The notes under the pieces were generated by a model, which was given only the letters and a program-made list of their open reading frames with translations, had not been told where the DNA came from and did not search any database. Positions 10,330-21,768 of a stretch of 64,000 nucleotides of DNA are shown here, in pieces; position 1 is the first letter of the stretch; each line of letters opens with the position of its first letter. The stretch lies in assembly GCA_027488735.1 (NCBI GenBank), contig JAIYBB010000007.1, positions 62,001 to 126,000 on the forward strand. The letters are read 5' to 3'. Source of the DNA: Comamonadaceae bacterium. GTDB taxonomy: Bacteria; Pseudomonadota; Gammaproteobacteria; Burkholderiales; Burkholderiaceae_C. Both the position numbers and the translations under genes were made by a program.

Positions 10330-12075
10330 ATGAAAGCTTCCCAGTTCCTGATTTCCACCCTCAAAGAGGCCCCGGCAGACGCCGAAGTCGCCAGCCATCA
10401 ATTGATGATGCGTGCCGGCATGATCAAAAAGCTGGGTGCTGGCATTTACACCTACATGCCCATGGGCTTGCGCGTGATCCGAAAAGTGGAAGCCATCGTG
10501 CGCGAGGAAATGAACCGCGCCGCTGCCATTGAGCTGACCATGCCGGTGGTGCAACCAGCTGAGTTGTGGCAGGAAACCGGGCGCTTCGAAAAAATGGGCC
10601 CTGAGTTATTGCGCATCAAAGACCGGCACGACCGCGACTACGTGGTGCAACCGACCAGCGAAGAGGTGGTGACCGATATTGCGCGCCAGGAGTTGCGCAG
10701 CTACAAACAGCTGCCGAAAAATTTCTACCAAATACAAACCAAGTTTCGCGACGAACGCCGTCCGCGTTTCGGTTTGATGCGCGGGCGCGAGTTCATCATG
10801 AAAGACGCGTACAGCTTTGACCGCGACGCGGCCTCGGCGCAAATCAGCTACCAAGGCATGGCGCAGGCTTACCGCCGCATATTTGACCGTTTCGGCTTGC
10901 GTTACCGCGCCGTTGCGGCCGACAGCGGCGCCATTGGCGGCGACCTGAGCGAAGAGTTCCAAGTGATTGCCGCCACTGGCGAAGACGCCATCGTCTATTG
11001 CCCGAACAGCGATTACGCAGCCAATATGGAAAAAGCCCAGGCACTGGCACCTGCACAGCCGCGCGGCGCGGCCACGGCGGCTTGCACACTGACACCGACG
11101 CCTGGCAAAAGCACTTGCGAAGACGTGGCTGAACTGCTTGGCGTGCCGCTGTCCACCACAGTCAAGTCATTGGTGCTGGCGACAGATGACACCAACGACA
11201 AAGGTGAAATCCTCAAGAGCCAGGTATGGCTGTTGCTGGTGCGCGGCGACCATGACATGAACGAAGTCAAAGTCGGTAAGTTGCCCGGGTTTGAGGCAGG
11301 GTTTCGTTTTGCTACCTTGGCTGAAATTGACGAGCATTTCGGTTGCAAGCCCGGCTACCTCGGACCCTTGAAATTGCACAAGCCCTTAAAGGTAGTGGCC
11401 GACCGCGATGTAGCAGTCATGAGCAACTGGATTTGCGGTGCCAATCAAGCCGATCACCACATCACCGGCGTGAACTGGGGTCGCGATTTGCCCGAGCCCG
11501 ACATGGTGGCCGACATACGCAACGTGGTCGCGGGCGACGCGTCACCCGACGGCAAAGGACCGTTGGCGATTGAGCGCGGCATTGAAGTCGGCCATATTTT
11601 TTACCTGGGCACCAAGTACAGCGCGGCCATGAACGCCACGTTTTTGGCCGAAGACGGCAAGCCACGGTTGTTCGAGATGGGTTGCTACGGCATAGGCATC
11701 ACGCGCTTGCCCGCAGCGGCCATCGAGCAAAACCACGATGCCAAAGGCATCATCTGGCCGGACGCGTTGGCACCGTTCACCGTGGTGGTGTGTCCCATCG
11801 GGCCGGACCGCAGTCCCGAGGTGAAAGCCGCTGCCGAAGCCTTGTACGCTGAGTTGCTGCAAGCCGGTGTGGATGTGATGTTGGACGACCGGGGCGAGCG
11901 CCCCGGCGCCATGTTCGCCGACTGGGAATTGATTGGCGTGCCGCACCGCGTCAACATCGGCGACCGTGGTTTGAAAGAAGGCCATGTCGAGTACCAACAC
12001 CGCCGGGACGCCGAGCCGACCAAGCTGGCGCTGGCGGAAGTGGCGGGGTTGATCAAGGGCAAGTTGGCGGCTTGA
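10330..12075 (+). CDS. proS: Proline-tRNA ligase
   Basis: 581 residues from the ATG at 10330 ([19 protein letters not shown]), the family start; the open frame continues upstream through the divergent rppH 5' end and is not used. Class II synthetase core ([28 protein letters not shown] begins motif 2 with its Arg), an inserted YbaK-like editing domain (about 220-400) that hydrolyses Ala-tRNA-Pro, and a C-terminal anticodon-binding domain. Full length. Confidence 0.97.
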   Translation: MKASQFLISTLKEAPADAEVASHQLMMRAGMIKKLGAGIYTYMPMGLRVIRKVEAIVREEMNRAAAIELTMPVVQPAELWQETGRFEKMGPELLRIKDRHDRDYVVQPTSEEVVTDIARQELRSYKQLPKNFYQIQTKFRDERRPRFGLMRGREFIMKDAYSFDRDAASAQISYQGMAQAYRRIFDRFGLRYRAVAADSGAIGGDLSEEFQVIAATGEDAIVYCPNSDYAANMEKAQALAPAQPRGAATAACTLTPTPGKSTCEDVAELLGVPLSTTVKSLVLATDDTNDKGEILKSQVWLLLVRGDHDMNEVKVGKLPGFEAGFRFATLAEIDEHFGCKPGYLGPLKLHKPLKVVADRDVAVMSNWICGANQADHHITGVNWGRDLPEPDMVADIRNVVAGDASPDGKGPLAIERGIEVGHIFYLGTKYSAAMNATFLAEDGKPRLFEMGCYGIGITRLPAAAIEQNHDAKGIIWPDALAPFTVVVCPIGPDRSPEVKAAAEALYAELLQAGVDVMLDDRGERPGAMFADWELIGVPHRVNIGDRGLKEGHVEYQHRRDAEPTKLALAEVAGLIKGKLAA

Positions 12076-12150
12076 AAAACTCGGTTTTCATTTGCCCATG
12101 TTTAGTCAAAACCTTATACGCTTGTGCCATCGAAAGGCCTGTGTTTTTAA

Positions 12151-12786
12151 GTGAATAAGTCGGTGGTGAGTTTGGCGTTGATCTTGACGGGCATGGCCGT
12201 CTTCAAGGTTCACGCCGGCCCGCAACGCGAAGAACACTTAGCCGACTCCGTTCGAACCGCCATGGGTGCGGCGGTCACTGGCCTGGCACCACCGCAACCT
12301 TACTTGTCTACTCCTGCGGAAAAACAGGCTTACGCACAATGGTTGCAACACAATTTACAAACATTGAATGCGCGCTTGCGGAAAATGCACGGCAATGCCG
12401 GTTTGCCCGAACTCGCCACGCCCGAGCTGCAAACCATGTTTTTGCAAACCGTTTGGTATGAGAGCAGCCGCGCGGCCTTAGACCCGTCGCTGGTGCTGGG
12501 CTTGATGGAAGTTGAAAGCGGCTTTCGCAAATACGCCATCAGCAGTGCAGGCGCCATGGGCGTGATGCAAGTCATGCCTTTTTGGCCGCGCTTGCTGGCA
12601 AGGGGTGAAGATGTGTCTTTGTTTCAGTGGCAAACCAATATGCGTTTCGGCTGCGTCATATTGCGCCACTATTTGAGAATAGAAAAAGGGGATGTGTTCA
12701 TGGCGCTGGGCCGTTACAACGGTGCGCGAGGCCAGCGCGCTTACCCGAATGCAGTGCTGGCCGCACAGCAACGCTGGCAGCCTTGA
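12151..12786 (+). CDS. Periplasmic lytic transglycosylase (SLT domain)
   Basis: 211 residues, GTG start at 12151. A signal peptide (1-22, ending VHAG) is followed by a helical spacer and a C-terminal SLT/goose-lysozyme-like domain from about 105: catalytic Glu in LGLMEVESGFRK and the GAMGVMQVMPF motif. It should cleave the MurNAc-GlcNAc bond to give 1,6-anhydro ends in the periplasm. No lipobox, so probably soluble. Stands alone between proS and the convergent grxD operon. Confidence 0.85.
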   Translation: MNKSVVSLALILTGMAVFKVHAGPQREEHLADSVRTAMGAAVTGLAPPQPYLSTPAEKQAYAQWLQHNLQTLNARLRKMHGNAGLPELATPELQTMFLQTVWYESSRAALDPSLVLGLMEVESGFRKYAISSAGAMGVMQVMPFWPRLLARGEDVSLFQWQTNMRFGCVILRHYLRIEKGDVFMALGRYNGARGQRAYPNAVLAAQQRWQP

Positions 12787-12826
12787 ATCTTTGAACGCTT
12801 AAAAAGGCTGGGTCAAGCCCGGTGAC

Positions 12827-13144
12827 TCAGTTACCTAAGACTTTGGTCAGTTCGCCGGATTCGTACATCTCGGTCATGATGTCCGAGCCGCCGATGAATT
12901 CGCCTTTGACATACAGCTGGGGAATGGTCGGCCAGTTGCTGTATTCCTTGATGCCTTGGCGGATGTCGGCATCATCCAGCACATTGATGGTGGTCAGGGT
13001 TTTGGTGTCCACGCCGCTGGCCTTGAGCAATTGAATGGCTCGGCCGGAAAAACCGCACATGGGGAAATTCGCATTGCCCTTCATGAACAAGACGACGTCG
13101 TTGTCTTTGACCAACTGGTCGATACGTTGCTGAACATCACTCAT
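12827..13144 (-). CDS. grxD: Monothiol glutaredoxin Grx4
   Basis: 105 residues with the monothiol CGFS active site (FPMCGFSGRAIQLL) and the WPTIPQLYVKGEFIGGSDI glutathione/thioredoxin-fold segment. Members carry or deliver [2Fe-2S] clusters. Last gene of hemA-prfA-prmC-grxD, 37 bp after prmC, with a possible own ribosome-binding site (AGGAG). Confidence 0.96.
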   Translation of the reverse strand: MSDVQQRIDQLVKDNDVVLFMKGNANFPMCGFSGRAIQLLKASGVDTKTLTTINVLDDADIRQGIKEYSNWPTIPQLYVKGEFIGGSDIMTEMYESGELTKVLGN

Positions 13145-13181
13145 AAAAACTCCTACATTGCAAAAATGCTTACTTCGGCGA

Positions 13182-14003
13182 TTATTTCACTTCCGCGCGT
13201 CTGCCCCCGCTGCAACGCGCGATGCCCGCGAGGTCATTGCGGCTTTGCACTTCGGTGAAGCCGTTTTGCCGAAGTAATTCGCAGACGGCAGGTGCCTGAT
13301 CGTAGCCGTGTTCCAGCAGCAACCAAGCCTGCGGGTTCAGGTAATCAGCAGCCTTGCTGATGATGGTTTGCAAATCATCCAAGCCTTGCGGGCCGCTGAC
13401 CAGAGCGGTTTGCGGCTCATGCACCAGTCCGGGCAAATGCGGGTCGCCTTGGGCGATGTAAGGCGGGTTGGAGACGATCAGGTCAAAGTGGCCTTGCACT
13501 TGGCTGAACCAATCGCTTTGTTTCATCAACACATCGAGTTGCAAACGGCGGGCATTGGCCTGCGCCACTGCCAAGGCTTGGGCGCTTTGGTCCACGGCGT
13601 GCAAAGACCAATCGGGACGTTGGTGCTTCAATGCCAGGGCGATCGCGCCGCTGCCGGTGCCCAAATCCAGCACCCGGGCTTGCGGCAAACCTAAGGCCAA
13701 GGCCCAATCGACCAAGGTTTCGGTGTCAGCGCGCGGCACCAGCACGTCCGGCGTGACTTGCAATTCCAATCTGTGAAACGCTTGCCAGCCGGTCACATAA
13801 GCCAGCGGTTCGTTATTCAGCAGTCGAGCAAGCCCTTGTTGATATTGCGTTTGCTGCTCAACGGACAGTTCAAGCGCGTCATTCAGTAGCAACCAGGCGC
13901 GGTCGTGCAAAGAGCGTTGCATGACATGCAGTAACAGGGTTTGCGCGTCAATTGGTTCGATGTCTAGGGAGCGCGCGTGTTGCAATGCCTGCTGGGTATT
14001 CAC
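13182..14003 (-). CDS. prmC: Release factor glutamine methyltransferase
   Basis: 273 residues. N-terminal helical domain, then a Rossmann SAM-dependent methyltransferase with [16 protein letters not shown] and the NPPY motif ([13 protein letters not shown]). It methylates the Gln of the GGQ motif in release factors; its substrate PrfA is encoded immediately upstream with a 4-bp ATGA overlap, implying translational coupling. Confidence 0.96.
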   Translation of the reverse strand: MNTQQALQHARSLDIEPIDAQTLLLHVMQRSLHDRAWLLLNDALELSVEQQTQYQQGLARLLNNEPLAYVTGWQAFHRLELQVTPDVLVPRADTETLVDWALALGLPQARVLDLGTGSGAIALALKHQRPDWSLHAVDQSAQALAVAQANARRLQLDVLMKQSDWFSQVQGHFDLIVSNPPYIAQGDPHLPGLVHEPQTALVSGPQGLDDLQTIISKAADYLNPQAWLLLEHGYDQAPAVCELLRQNGFTEVQSRNDLAGIARCSGGRRAEVK

Positions 14004-15088
14004 GCCGCATCTTCCAATGCCGCCAATTGCTGCGCCGCTTCATAGGCTTGCAAGGCTTCAACCACATCGCCTAAATCACCTTCCATGATGACAAGCAATT
14101 TGTACAAAGTCAGGTTGATGCGGTGGTCGGTGAAGCGGCCTTGCGGAAAGTTGTAGGTGCGTATGCGGTCGCTGCGGTCGCCGCTGCCGATCAGGCTTTT
14201 GCGCTCGGCCGCGTCTTTGGCGGCGCGTTCACTTCGGTCTTTTTCTTGGATGCGCGCGGTGAGCACGCGCAATGCTTGCGCTTTGTTGCTGTGCTGGCTG
14301 CGTCCGTCTTGGCATTCGGCGACGATGCCGGTGGGTAAATGCGTGATGCGCACGGCAGAGTCGGTTTTGTTGATGTGCTGACCTCCCGCGCCGCTGGCGC
14401 GGAACGTGTCTATGCGTAAATCGGATGGGTTGATTTTGATCGCCTCGGCTTCATCCGGTTCGGCCAAGACCGCCACGGTGCACGCACTGGTGTGTATGCG
14501 GCCCTGTGTTTCGGTGACCGGCACGCGCTGCACGCGGTGGCCGCCAGACTCGAATTTTAAACAACCGTAAACGCCGCTGCCTTCGATGCGCACCACTACT
14601 TCTTTGTAGCCGCCCAACTCACTCGGCGACTCGCTGACCACTTCCACGCGCCAACCTCGTTCGGCGCAAAAGCGCGTGTACATGCGCAGCAAATCACCCG
14701 CAAACAAAGTCGATTCATCGCCGCCTGTTCCGGCGCGGATTTCTAAAAACGCATGGCGTGCATCGTCCGGGTCTTTGGGCAGCAGCATGCGTTGCAATTG
14801 CGCGAGCAGTGCTTCAGTTTGAACCGCTGCGCTGGCGATTTCTTCCTGCGCCATGGCTTGTACATCCGGATCGCTGTCGTTCAACATGGATTGCGCGGAT
14901 GCGCTGTCTTGCGTCAATTGCAACCAGCGTTGGTAAGGCGTGACCAGCGCAGCGACTTCGGCGTGTTCGCGCGACAGCGCCAGAAACTGCGTCATGTCTT
15001 TCATGATGTCTTCGCGCGACAGCAAAAAGTCGAGCTCGGACAAGCGTTGCACATTGCGCTCTAGCTGAGCGCGCATAAACGGCTTCAT
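14000..15088 (-). CDS. prfA: Peptide chain release factor 1
   Basis: 362 residues from the ATG at 15086-15088 ([12 protein letters not shown]); a longer open frame into hemA is not conserved sequence. Carries the UAA/UAG-reading tripeptide motif PVT ([10 protein letters not shown]) and the peptidyl-hydrolysis motif GGQ ([14 protein letters not shown]). No clear Shine-Dalgarno precedes the start; 17 bp separate it from the hemA stop, so coupling to hemA translation is likely. Confidence 0.97.
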   Translation of the reverse strand: MKPFMRAQLERNVQRLSELDFLLSREDIMKDMTQFLALSREHAEVAALVTPYQRWLQLTQDSASAQSMLNDSDPDVQAMAQEEIASAAVQTEALLAQLQRMLLPKDPDDARHAFLEIRAGTGGDESTLFAGDLLRMYTRFCAERGWRVEVVSESPSELGGYKEVVVRIEGSGVYGCLKFESGGHRVQRVPVTETQGRIHTSACTVAVLAEPDEAEAIKINPSDLRIDTFRASGAGGQHINKTDSAVRITHLPTGIVAECQDGRSQHSNKAQALRVLTARIQEKDRSERAAKDAAERKSLIGSGDRSDRIRTYNFPQGRFTDHRINLTLYKLLVIMEGDLGDVVEALQAYEAAQQLAALEDAA

Positions 15089-15105
15089 AGGGAGGGCGCC
15101 TTTAG

Positions 15106-16365
15106 CTAACGGCCGGCGCGTAAAAAGAATTGCTCGATGGCGTGGCGCGCGTGTTGCCTTGAATCTGCATCTTCCGCATGCAATCCGGTCATGGCGCCGT
15201 GCAGCATTTTTTGCGTCAGGCTTTTGGCGAGGCTCTCGAGAACGGCTTCTACCGGTTCGCCTTTGGCAATCAGTTTGTGGGCGCGGGCAAGTTCGGCGCT
15301 GCGCCAAGCCTCGGCCTGCTGGTTGAGTTGCTGAATCAGCGGCACGTCCGAGCGCTGGTCCAGCCAGTGCACAAAACTTTGCACACCGGCATCGATGATG
15401 ACCTCGGCTTCAGCCACTGCCGCCTGGCGGCTGGCTTGACCGGTTTGCACCACTTGAGACAAATCGTCGACGGTGTACAAATACACGTCACGCAAAGACT
15501 TGACCTCGGGCTCAATGTCGCGCGGCACCGCCAGGTCCACCATGAACATGGGGCTGTTGCGGCGTTTTTTCAGCGCACGTTCCACCGCGCCCAAACCAAT
15601 CAAAGGCAAGGTGCTGGCGGTGCAACTGATGACGGCATCGAACTCGTGCAAACGGTCTGGCAAATCGGCCAACCGCATGACATTGGCCTTGAGTTGTCGC
15701 GCCAGCAATTCGCCGCGCTCCATGGTGCGGTTGGCGACCGTCATGCCGCGCGGGGCTTTGGCAGCGAAATGCGTGGCGCAAAGTTCAATCATCTCGCCTG
15801 CGCCGACAAACAGCACATTGATTTTGCTCAGGTCTTCAAACAGTTGACCGGCCAGTCGCACGGAAGCCGCTGACATGCTGATGCTGTGCGCGCCGATTTC
15901 GGTGGTGCTGCGAACTTGTTTGGCCACTGCAAACGAGCGCTGGAACATCTGGTGCAAGGTGGAACCCAATGCGCCGACTTCGCGCGCGACCCGCACTGCG
16001 TCTTTCATTTGTCCCAATATCTGCGGTTCGCCCAGCACCATGGAGTCCAAACCACTGGCCACGCGAAACGCATGGCGGGCCGCTTGTTCATCCACCATGC
16101 TGTAGATATGGCTGTGCAGGCTGTCGGTGCTGACGCCGCCGGACTCGGCCAACCAGGCCATGGTCTTGGGCATCAGGATTTCGTTGGAAGCGCAGTAAAT
16201 CTCGGTGCGGTTGCAAGTAGAGAGAATGGCGGCTTCTGTTTGGCTGCCCACCGCTTGGCGAAAACCGTCCAACACTGGACCCATGTGTTCGACGGCAAAG
16301 GCGAAGCGCCCCCGCAAATCAAGTGGTGCGGTGGTGTGGTTGAGACCGAGCGCCCAAACAGACAT
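15106..16365 (-). CDS. hemA: Glutamyl-tRNA reductase
   Basis: 419 residues. N-terminal catalytic domain with the active-site Cys in [17 protein letters not shown]-binding domain ([15 protein letters not shown]), and a C-terminal helical dimerisation domain. Reduces Glu-tRNA to glutamate-1-semialdehyde, the first committed step of tetrapyrrole synthesis. Heads hemA-prfA-prmC-grxD, a common betaproteobacterial order. Confidence 0.97.
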   Translation of the reverse strand: MSVWALGLNHTTAPLDLRGRFAFAVEHMGPVLDGFRQAVGSQTEAAILSTCNRTEIYCASNEILMPKTMAWLAESGGVSTDSLHSHIYSMVDEQAARHAFRVASGLDSMVLGEPQILGQMKDAVRVAREVGALGSTLHQMFQRSFAVAKQVRSTTEIGAHSISMSAASVRLAGQLFEDLSKINVLFVGAGEMIELCATHFAAKAPRGMTVANRTMERGELLARQLKANVMRLADLPDRLHEFDAVISCTASTLPLIGLGAVERALKKRRNSPMFMVDLAVPRDIEPEVKSLRDVYLYTVDDLSQVVQTGQASRQAAVAEAEVIIDAGVQSFVHWLDQRSDVPLIQQLNQQAEAWRSAELARAHKLIAKGEPVEAVLESLAKSLTQKMLHGAMTGLHAEDADSRQHARHAIEQFFLRAGR

Positions 16366-16390
16366 AAGCCAGATTATAAAATTTGAATAT

Positions 16391-16657
16391 ATGGATGTTA
16401 TGTCGCTTACGGTTCACTTGCTGAACTTTATCGCCCCGGCCTGTGCGGTTGCGGCGTGGATGGCCTTGGTCAGCCCCCTATTGATGGGTAATTACCCCAA
16501 ATGGCGGGCATGGCGGCGACAGTTTTTGGTCAACAGCATCATTGGCGTGACCGTGCTGCTGCTGGGTTTGCTGTGGTTTGGCAACGATGGCAAGGTCATG
16601 ACTTACGCTGCCATGGTGTTGGCATGTGCCAGCACCCAATGGTTGTTAACCCTTTGA
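16391..16657 (+). CDS. Small inner-membrane protein, unknown function
   Basis: 88 residues from the ATG at 16391 (a second in-frame ATG is at 16400). Two or three hydrophobic segments are visible ([57 protein letters not shown]). Divergent from hemA by 25 bp and 43 bp before the FAD/Fe-S oxidoreductase. Similar short membrane proteins occur at this place in Burkholderiales, but no function is known to me. Confidence 0.65.
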   Translation: MDVMSLTVHLLNFIAPACAVAAWMALVSPLLMGNYPKWRAWRRQFLVNSIIGVTVLLLGLLWFGNDGKVMTYAAMVLACASTQWLLTL

Positions 16658-16700
16658 GCTTAGCGCCCGAGGGCGCTGGGTTAACATTCATCAGATATTT

Positions 16701-19700
16701 ATGAATGCGCCAACCCCTTTAGACAAACTGATGCCCGCTGTCACTGACAGCCATCGTTTGAGGGAAATCCCCTACAACTACACCTCGTTTTCTGACCGCG
16801 AGATCGTGATCCGTTTGCTCGGCGAGCAGGCCTGGACCATGCTTGAGAGTTTGCGGTTTGAGCGACGCACCGGCCGCTCTGCGCGCATGCTGTTTGAGGT
16901 GCTGGGCGACATTTGGGTGGTGCAGCGCAACCCGTATTTGCAGGACGATTTGTTGGACAACCCGGCGCGCCGCCGTTTGCTGGTCGAGGCCTTGCGCCAC
17001 CGTCTCAATGACGTGCAAATACGTCGGCAGCAGCAGGTGTTGGCAGACAGTGAGCGGGATGCGACCGTCGGCCGTTTGCTGGCCGCCGCACAAATGGCGG
17101 TGGCGCAATTTGCCGCGCAGTTTGACCAAATCCAAAGTTTGCGTAAAAAAGCACAAAAAGTGTTGCGTAAATGCACCGCTCACGACAATATCAAGTTCGA
17201 TGCCATGAGCCGCGTGTCGCATGTGACCGATGCCACCGATTGGCGGGTCGAGTACCCGTTTGTGGTGCTCACCCCTGACAGCGAAGCCGAAATGGCGCGT
17301 TTGGTGAAAGCCTGTATCGAACTGGGATTGACCATCGTGCCGCGCGGCGGCGGCACCGGTTACACCGGCGGCGCGATTCCTCTGACTTGGCAAAGCGTGG
17401 TCATCAACACCGAAAAACTCACCGCCATGCACGCCGTGGAAACCGTGGTGTTGCCTGGCTTGGCGCAAGCCACGCCCACGTTGTGGACCGAAGCCGGTGT
17501 GGTGACCCAGCGAGTCGCAGATGCCGCCGAAGCGTCTGGCTTGGTGTTCGCCGTTGACCCGACATCGGCTGAAGCCTCTTGCATAGGCGGCAATATCGCT
17601 ATGAACGCAGGCGGAAAAAAAGCCGTGCTCTGGGGCACGGCGCTGGACAATTTGGCCAGCTGGCGCATGGTCACGCCAGACGCGCTGTGGCTGGAGGTCG
17701 TGCGAATCAACCACAACCTCGGCAAGATCCACGATGCCGACATGGCCAGTTTCGAGTTGCATTACTTTGAAGCCGATGGCGTCACGCCTTTGCGCACCGA
17801 GCGTCTGGATATTCCGGGGGGCAGTTTTCGCAAAGCTGGCTTGGGCAAAGACGTTACCGACAAATTTTTGAGCGGTTTGCCCGGCGTGCAAAAAGAAGGC
17901 TGTGACGGCTTGATCACCAGCGCGCGCTGGATACTGCACCGCATGCCTGCGCACACGCGCACCGTGTGTCTGGAGTTTTTCGGCCCAGCGCATCAGGCCG
18001 TGCCCAGCATCGTCGAGATCAAAGACTATATGTTCGAGGTCGCCAAACAAACCGGCACCTTGCTGGCAGGCTTGGAGCATTTGGACAACCGCTATTTGAA
18101 AGCGGTTGGCTACACCACCAAATCCAAGCGCGGCGGTTTGCCCAAGATGGTGTTGTTCGGTGACATTGCAGGCGACGATGCCGACGATGTGGCGCGCGTC
18201 ACCTCTGAAGTGGTGCGCTTGGCCAACGCGCGCAGCGGCGAAGGTTTCATCGCCATCAGTCCCGAGGCGCGCAAAAAATTCTGGCTGGACCGCAAACGCA
18301 CGGCTGCCATCAGCAGGCACACCAACGCGTTCAAGATCAACGAAGACGTGGTCATTCCGCTGCCGCGCATGGCCGAATACACCGACGGTATTGAGCGCAT
18401 CAACATAGAACTTTCATTGCGCAACAAAATTGCTTTGTGCGATGCCTTGAGCGATTTGCTCGCCAAAGGCCAATTGCCCATGGCGGCGGTGGATGATGAA
18501 CTCGATCGCCCGTCGCCCGAGTTGCTGCAAGAACGGGTCGAGCAAGCGCTGGCCTTGATAAGCGATGTGCGCGGCTTGTGGCAGTCTTGGTTGAGTGGCA
18601 TAGACCAGTTTCAATTGCCATTGCAAAACCACGAATTGCGCGCCAGTTGGAAAACACAGTTGCGCGCAGAGCTTCACAACCTCTTCAGCGGTGCTGCATT
18701 CGCATCTTTGCGCCGCGAGTTCGACAAAGTGCACCAGCAGGTGCTCAAAGGCAGAGTCTGGGCGGCGCTGCACATGCATGCAGGCGACGGCAATGTGCAC
18801 ACCAATTTGCCGGTCAACAGTGACGATTACGACATGCTACAAACCGCGCATCAGGCGGTTGATCGCATCATGGCGCTGGCGCGTTCGCTCGACGGCGTGA
18901 TCTCCGGCGAGCATGGCATTGGCATCACCAAACTGGAATATTTGACAGATGCCGAGTTGCAACCGTTTGCAGATTACAAAGCGCGCATTGACCCGAATGG
19001 CCATTTCAACAAAGGCAAATTGCTGCGTCAAAAGTCAGGCACTGACGACATGCGCACCGCCGATTTGAGCCAAGCCTACACGCCGAGTTTTGGCTTGATG
19101 GGCCACGAGTCGCTGATCATGCAGCAGTCCGACATCGGCGCGATTTCCGATTCCATCAAAGACTGTTTGCGTTGCGGCAAATGCAAACCGGTGTGCGCCA
19201 CGCATGTGCCGCGCGCCAATTTGCTCTACAGCCCGCGCGACAAAATTTTGGCCACTTCATTGTTGATCGAAGCGTTTTTGTACGAAGAACAAACCCGCCG
19301 CGGCGTGTCCATCAAGCATTGGGAAGAATTTGAAGATGTGGCCGACCATTGCACGTTGTGCCACAAATGCGCCACCCCTTGCCCGGTGAACATCGACTTC
19401 GGCGAAGTCAGCATGAACATGCGCAATTTGTTGCGCAAAATGGGTCAGCAAAGTTTCAGGCCTGCGTCTGCGTTTCAGTCTTGGTTGGTCGGCACAGTCA
19501 ACCCGCAGGCCATCAACGTGGGACATCAACTCACACGTCTGGGCATGCAAGCGCAACGCATTGCCAACGGTGTGTTCAGCAACTTGGCGCGCAAACAAAC
19601 CCGCCAGCCACCGGCCTCGATTGGCACGGCCAGCATCAAGTCGCAAGTGATTCACTTTGTGAACAAAAAAATGCCAGCCGGGTTGCCCAACAAAACCGCG

Positions 19701-20573
19701 CGCGCTTTGCTTGACATTGAAGACCGCGATTACGTGCCCATCATCCGCAACCCGCAGACCACCAGCGCCGACGCTGAAGCCGTGTTTTATTTCCCCGGTT
19801 GCGGCTCAGAGCGTTTGTTCAGCCAGGTCGGTTTGGCCACGCAGGCCATGCTGTGGCATGCCGGTGTGCAAACCGTGTTGCCGCCGGGCTATTTGTGCTG
19901 CGGTTATCCTCAACGCGGCTCGGGTCAGCAGGACAAGGCCGACAAAATCATCACCGACAACCGGGTGTTGTTTCACCGTGTGGCCAACACGCTGAACTAT
20001 CTGGATATCAAAACCGTGGTGGTGAGTTGCGGCACCTGCTTTGACCAACTGCAAGGCTACGAGTTCGACAAAATTTTCCCGGGTTGCCGTATCGTTGACA
20101 TTCACGAATATTTGCTCGGCAAAGGCGTCACGCTGCCCGGCGGTCAGGCTTACCTGTACCACGACCCTTGCCACAGCCCGATGAAGCAACAAGCGCCGAT
20201 GAAAACTGTCAAAGCCTTGCTCGGCGAACAAGTGGTTGAGAGCAAACGCTGCTGCGGTGAAAGCGGTGGCTTGGCTTATTCGCGCCCCGATGTGTCCACG
20301 CAAATCCGTTTTCGCAAAGAGCAAGAAATACTCGCAGGCGAGGCCGAGTTGCGCAATAAAGGCTGGGTCGCGCCCAAGGACAATGTGAAAGTATTGACCT
20401 CTTGCCCGAGTTGCCTCATCGGTTTGAACCGTTTTCAGGACGATTTGCAAAACGGTTTGCTTGAAGCCGACTACATCGTGGTTGAAATGGCCAAAAAAAT
20501 CCTGGGGGACAACTGGATGTCTGAGTATGTGCAACTCGCCAACACCGGCGGCATTGAACGCGTATTGGTATAA
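16701..20573 (+). CDS. Giant fused FAD-linked oxidase / iron-sulfur oxidoreductase (DUF3683 type)
   Basis: 1290 residues, one continuous frame. Order: N-terminal DUF3683-like region (about 13-200), PCMH-type FAD-binding domain (about 200-400, with [16 protein letters not shown] and [18 protein letters not shown]), FAD-oxidase C-terminal domain ending in [12 protein letters not shown] and GEHGIG, two [4Fe-4S] motifs ([11 protein letters not shown] near 821; [12 protein letters not shown] near 884) and two CCG domains ([10 protein letters not shown] near 1066; CCGESGG near 1184). This is the D-lactate/D-2-hydroxyacid dehydrogenase plus GlpC/LldE-like electron-transfer unit in one chain, so it probably oxidises a 2-hydroxyacid and passes electrons to quinone. 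Substrate is not determinable. It sits upstream of ubiquinone genes. Confidence 0.85.
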   Translation: MNAPTPLDKLMPAVTDSHRLREIPYNYTSFSDREIVIRLLGEQAWTMLESLRFERRTGRSARMLFEVLGDIWVVQRNPYLQDDLLDNPARRRLLVEALRHRLNDVQIRRQQQVLADSERDATVGRLLAAAQMAVAQFAAQFDQIQSLRKKAQKVLRKCTAHDNIKFDAMSRVSHVTDATDWRVEYPFVVLTPDSEAEMARLVKACIELGLTIVPRGGGTGYTGGAIPLTWQSVVINTEKLTAMHAVETVVLPGLAQATPTLWTEAGVVTQRVADAAEASGLVFAVDPTSAEASCIGGNIAMNAGGKKAVLWGTALDNLASWRMVTPDALWLEVVRINHNLGKIHDADMASFELHYFEADGVTPLRTERLDIPGGSFRKAGLGKDVTDKFLSGLPGVQKEGCDGLITSARWILHRMPAHTRTVCLEFFGPAHQAVPSIVEIKDYMFEVAKQTGTLLAGLEHLDNRYLKAVGYTTKSKRGGLPKMVLFGDIAGDDADDVARVTSEVVRLANARSGEGFIAISPEARKKFWLDRKRTAAISRHTNAFKINEDVVIPLPRMAEYTDGIERINIELSLRNKIALCDALSDLLAKGQLPMAAVDDELDRPSPELLQERVEQALALISDVRGLWQSWLSGIDQFQLPLQNHELRASWKTQLRAELHNLFSGAAFASLRREFDKVHQQVLKGRVWAALHMHAGDGNVHTNLPVNSDDYDMLQTAHQAVDRIMALARSLDGVISGEHGIGITKLEYLTDAELQPFADYKARIDPNGHFNKGKLLRQKSGTDDMRTADLSQAYTPSFGLMGHESLIMQQSDIGAISDSIKDCLRCGKCKPVCATHVPRANLLYSPRDKILATSLLIEAFLYEEQTRRGVSIKHWEEFEDVADHCTLCHKCATPCPVNIDFGEVSMNMRNLLRKMGQQSFRPASAFQSWLVGTVNPQAINVGHQLTRLGMQAQRIANGVFSNLARKQTRQPPASIGTASIKSQVIHFVNKKMPAGLPNKTARALLDIEDRDYVPIIRNPQTTSADAEAVFYFPGCGSERLFSQVGLATQAMLWHAGVQTVLPPGYLCCGYPQRGSGQQDKADKIITDNRVLFHRVANTLNYLDIKTVVVSCGTCFDQLQGYEFDKIFPGCRIVDIHEYLLGKGVTLPGGQAYLYHDPCHSPMKQQAPMKTVKALLGEQVVESKRCCGESGGLAYSRPDVSTQIRFRKEQEILAGEAELRNKGWVAPKDNVKVLTSCPSCLIGLNRFQDDLQNGLLEADYIVVEMAKKILGDNWMSEYVQLANTGGIERVLV

Positions 20574-20576
20574 ATC

Positions 20577-20987
20577 ATGGCAGGTCTGCAATCCACCACC
20601 CCACAGCCAACCGACATCGTGTTGCACGGCGCTTCTAAAACCCTAGAGGTGTCGTTCGACAACGGCCAGTCGTTTCGTTTGCCTTTTGAGTTGTTGCGGG
20701 TTTACAGCCCGTCAGCCGAAGTGCAAGGCCACGGCCCGGGACAGGAAGTGCTGCAAACCGGCAAACGTAACGTCGGCATACTCAGCTTGGAGCCGGTCGG
20801 CAATTACGGCGTGCAACCCTCGTTCAGCGATGGCCACAACAGCGGCATCTTCTCTTGGGACTACCTGCACTTTCTCGGTGTCAACCAAGAGAATTTGTGG
20901 GCGCAGTATGAACAGCGTTTGCAACAAGCCGGTGTCTTGCGTGATGCACCCATGTCGGCGCAAGGCGGTTCAGCCTGCCAAACATAA
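20577..20987 (+). CDS. DUF971 protein (gamma-butyrobetaine hydroxylase N-terminal-like)
   Basis: 136 residues matching the DUF971/GBBH-like N-terminal family: LEVSFDNGQSFRLPFELLRVYSPSAE... and NYGVQPSFSDGHNSGIFSWDYL, with the H-N-S-G-I-F/Y-W signature. The family has a Zn/Fe-S-related fold in some members; its role is unclear. It starts 3 bp after the oxidoreductase stop and 15 bp before ubiE, so it is co-transcribed. The DUF971-ubiE neighbourhood is conserved in Burkholderiales. Confidence 0.85.
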   Translation: MAGLQSTTPQPTDIVLHGASKTLEVSFDNGQSFRLPFELLRVYSPSAEVQGHGPGQEVLQTGKRNVGILSLEPVGNYGVQPSFSDGHNSGIFSWDYLHFLGVNQENLWAQYEQRLQQAGVLRDAPMSAQGGSACQT

Positions 20988-21002
20988 GGATCAGACAAGC
21001 AC

Positions 21003-21734
21003 ATGGCCACCACAGATTTCGGTTTTAAGACAGTCGACGAGCAGGAAAAAGCCCGTCGGGTTCGCGGTGTCTTCGATTCGGTGGCATCCAAATACGATGT
21101 CATGAACGATTTGATGTCGCTAGGACTGCACCGCGCTTGGAAGGCTTACACCTTGCTCGTCGCCAATCTCAAGCCCGGACACAAGGTGTTGGATATTGCA
21201 GGCGGCACCGGCGACATGGCCATGGCGTTTGCCGACAAGGTCGGTGCACGTGGACAGGTGGTGCACACAGACATCAATTTGGCCATGTTGCGCCAGGGGC
21301 GCGAGCGCTTGATCGACAAAGGCATCTTGTTGCCCACCACCGTGTGCGACGCCGAGCAACTGCCTTTTGCTGATGCTTACTTTGACTTGGTGTGCGTGGC
21401 TTTCGGCTTGCGCAATATGACACACAAAGACCGCGCACTGCGCGAGATGGCACGCGTGCTCAAGCCCGGCGGCAAGCTGCTGGTGTTGGAATTTTCCAAA
21501 ATCGCCCCCCCTTTGGCCAAGGCCTATGACTGGTATTCCTTTGAGGTACTGCCGCGATTAGGCAAAATGGTGGCGGGCGACGACGCGAGTTATCGCTATC
21601 TGGCCGAGTCGATCCGCATGCATCCGGATCAGCAGACACTCAAAGCCCTTATGCAAGATAGTGGTTTTAGCCATGTGGATATACACAACCTCAGCTTGGG
21701 GGTTGTCGCACTTCATGTTGCAATACGGTGTTGA
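21003..21734 (+). CDS. ubiE: Ubiquinone/menaquinone C-methyltransferase
   Basis: 243 residues. SAM-dependent methyltransferase with [18 protein letters not shown] (motif I), [14 protein letters not shown] segment [12 protein letters not shown] and [20 protein letters not shown], the UbiE signature. Methylates the demethoxy-benzoquinol ring in the cytoplasmic membrane-associated Ubi complex. 34 bp before the Tim44-like gene. Confidence 0.97.
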   Translation: MATTDFGFKTVDEQEKARRVRGVFDSVASKYDVMNDLMSLGLHRAWKAYTLLVANLKPGHKVLDIAGGTGDMAMAFADKVGARGQVVHTDINLAMLRQGRERLIDKGILLPTTVCDAEQLPFADAYFDLVCVAFGLRNMTHKDRALREMARVLKPGGKLLVLEFSKIAPPLAKAYDWYSFEVLPRLGKMVAGDDASYRYLAESIRMHPDQQTLKALMQDSGFSHVDIHNLSLGVVALHVAIRC

Positions 21735-21768
21735 TGTGTGTCAGCGTATCTTGGGGAGTTCCAGTCTT

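Noticed and set aside
16719..18320. 533-codon open frame on the minus strand opposite the FAD/Fe-S gene
   Set aside because: It is antisense to a clearly conserved protein, is rich in His/Gln/Arg as expected from a shadow frame, and shows no domain.
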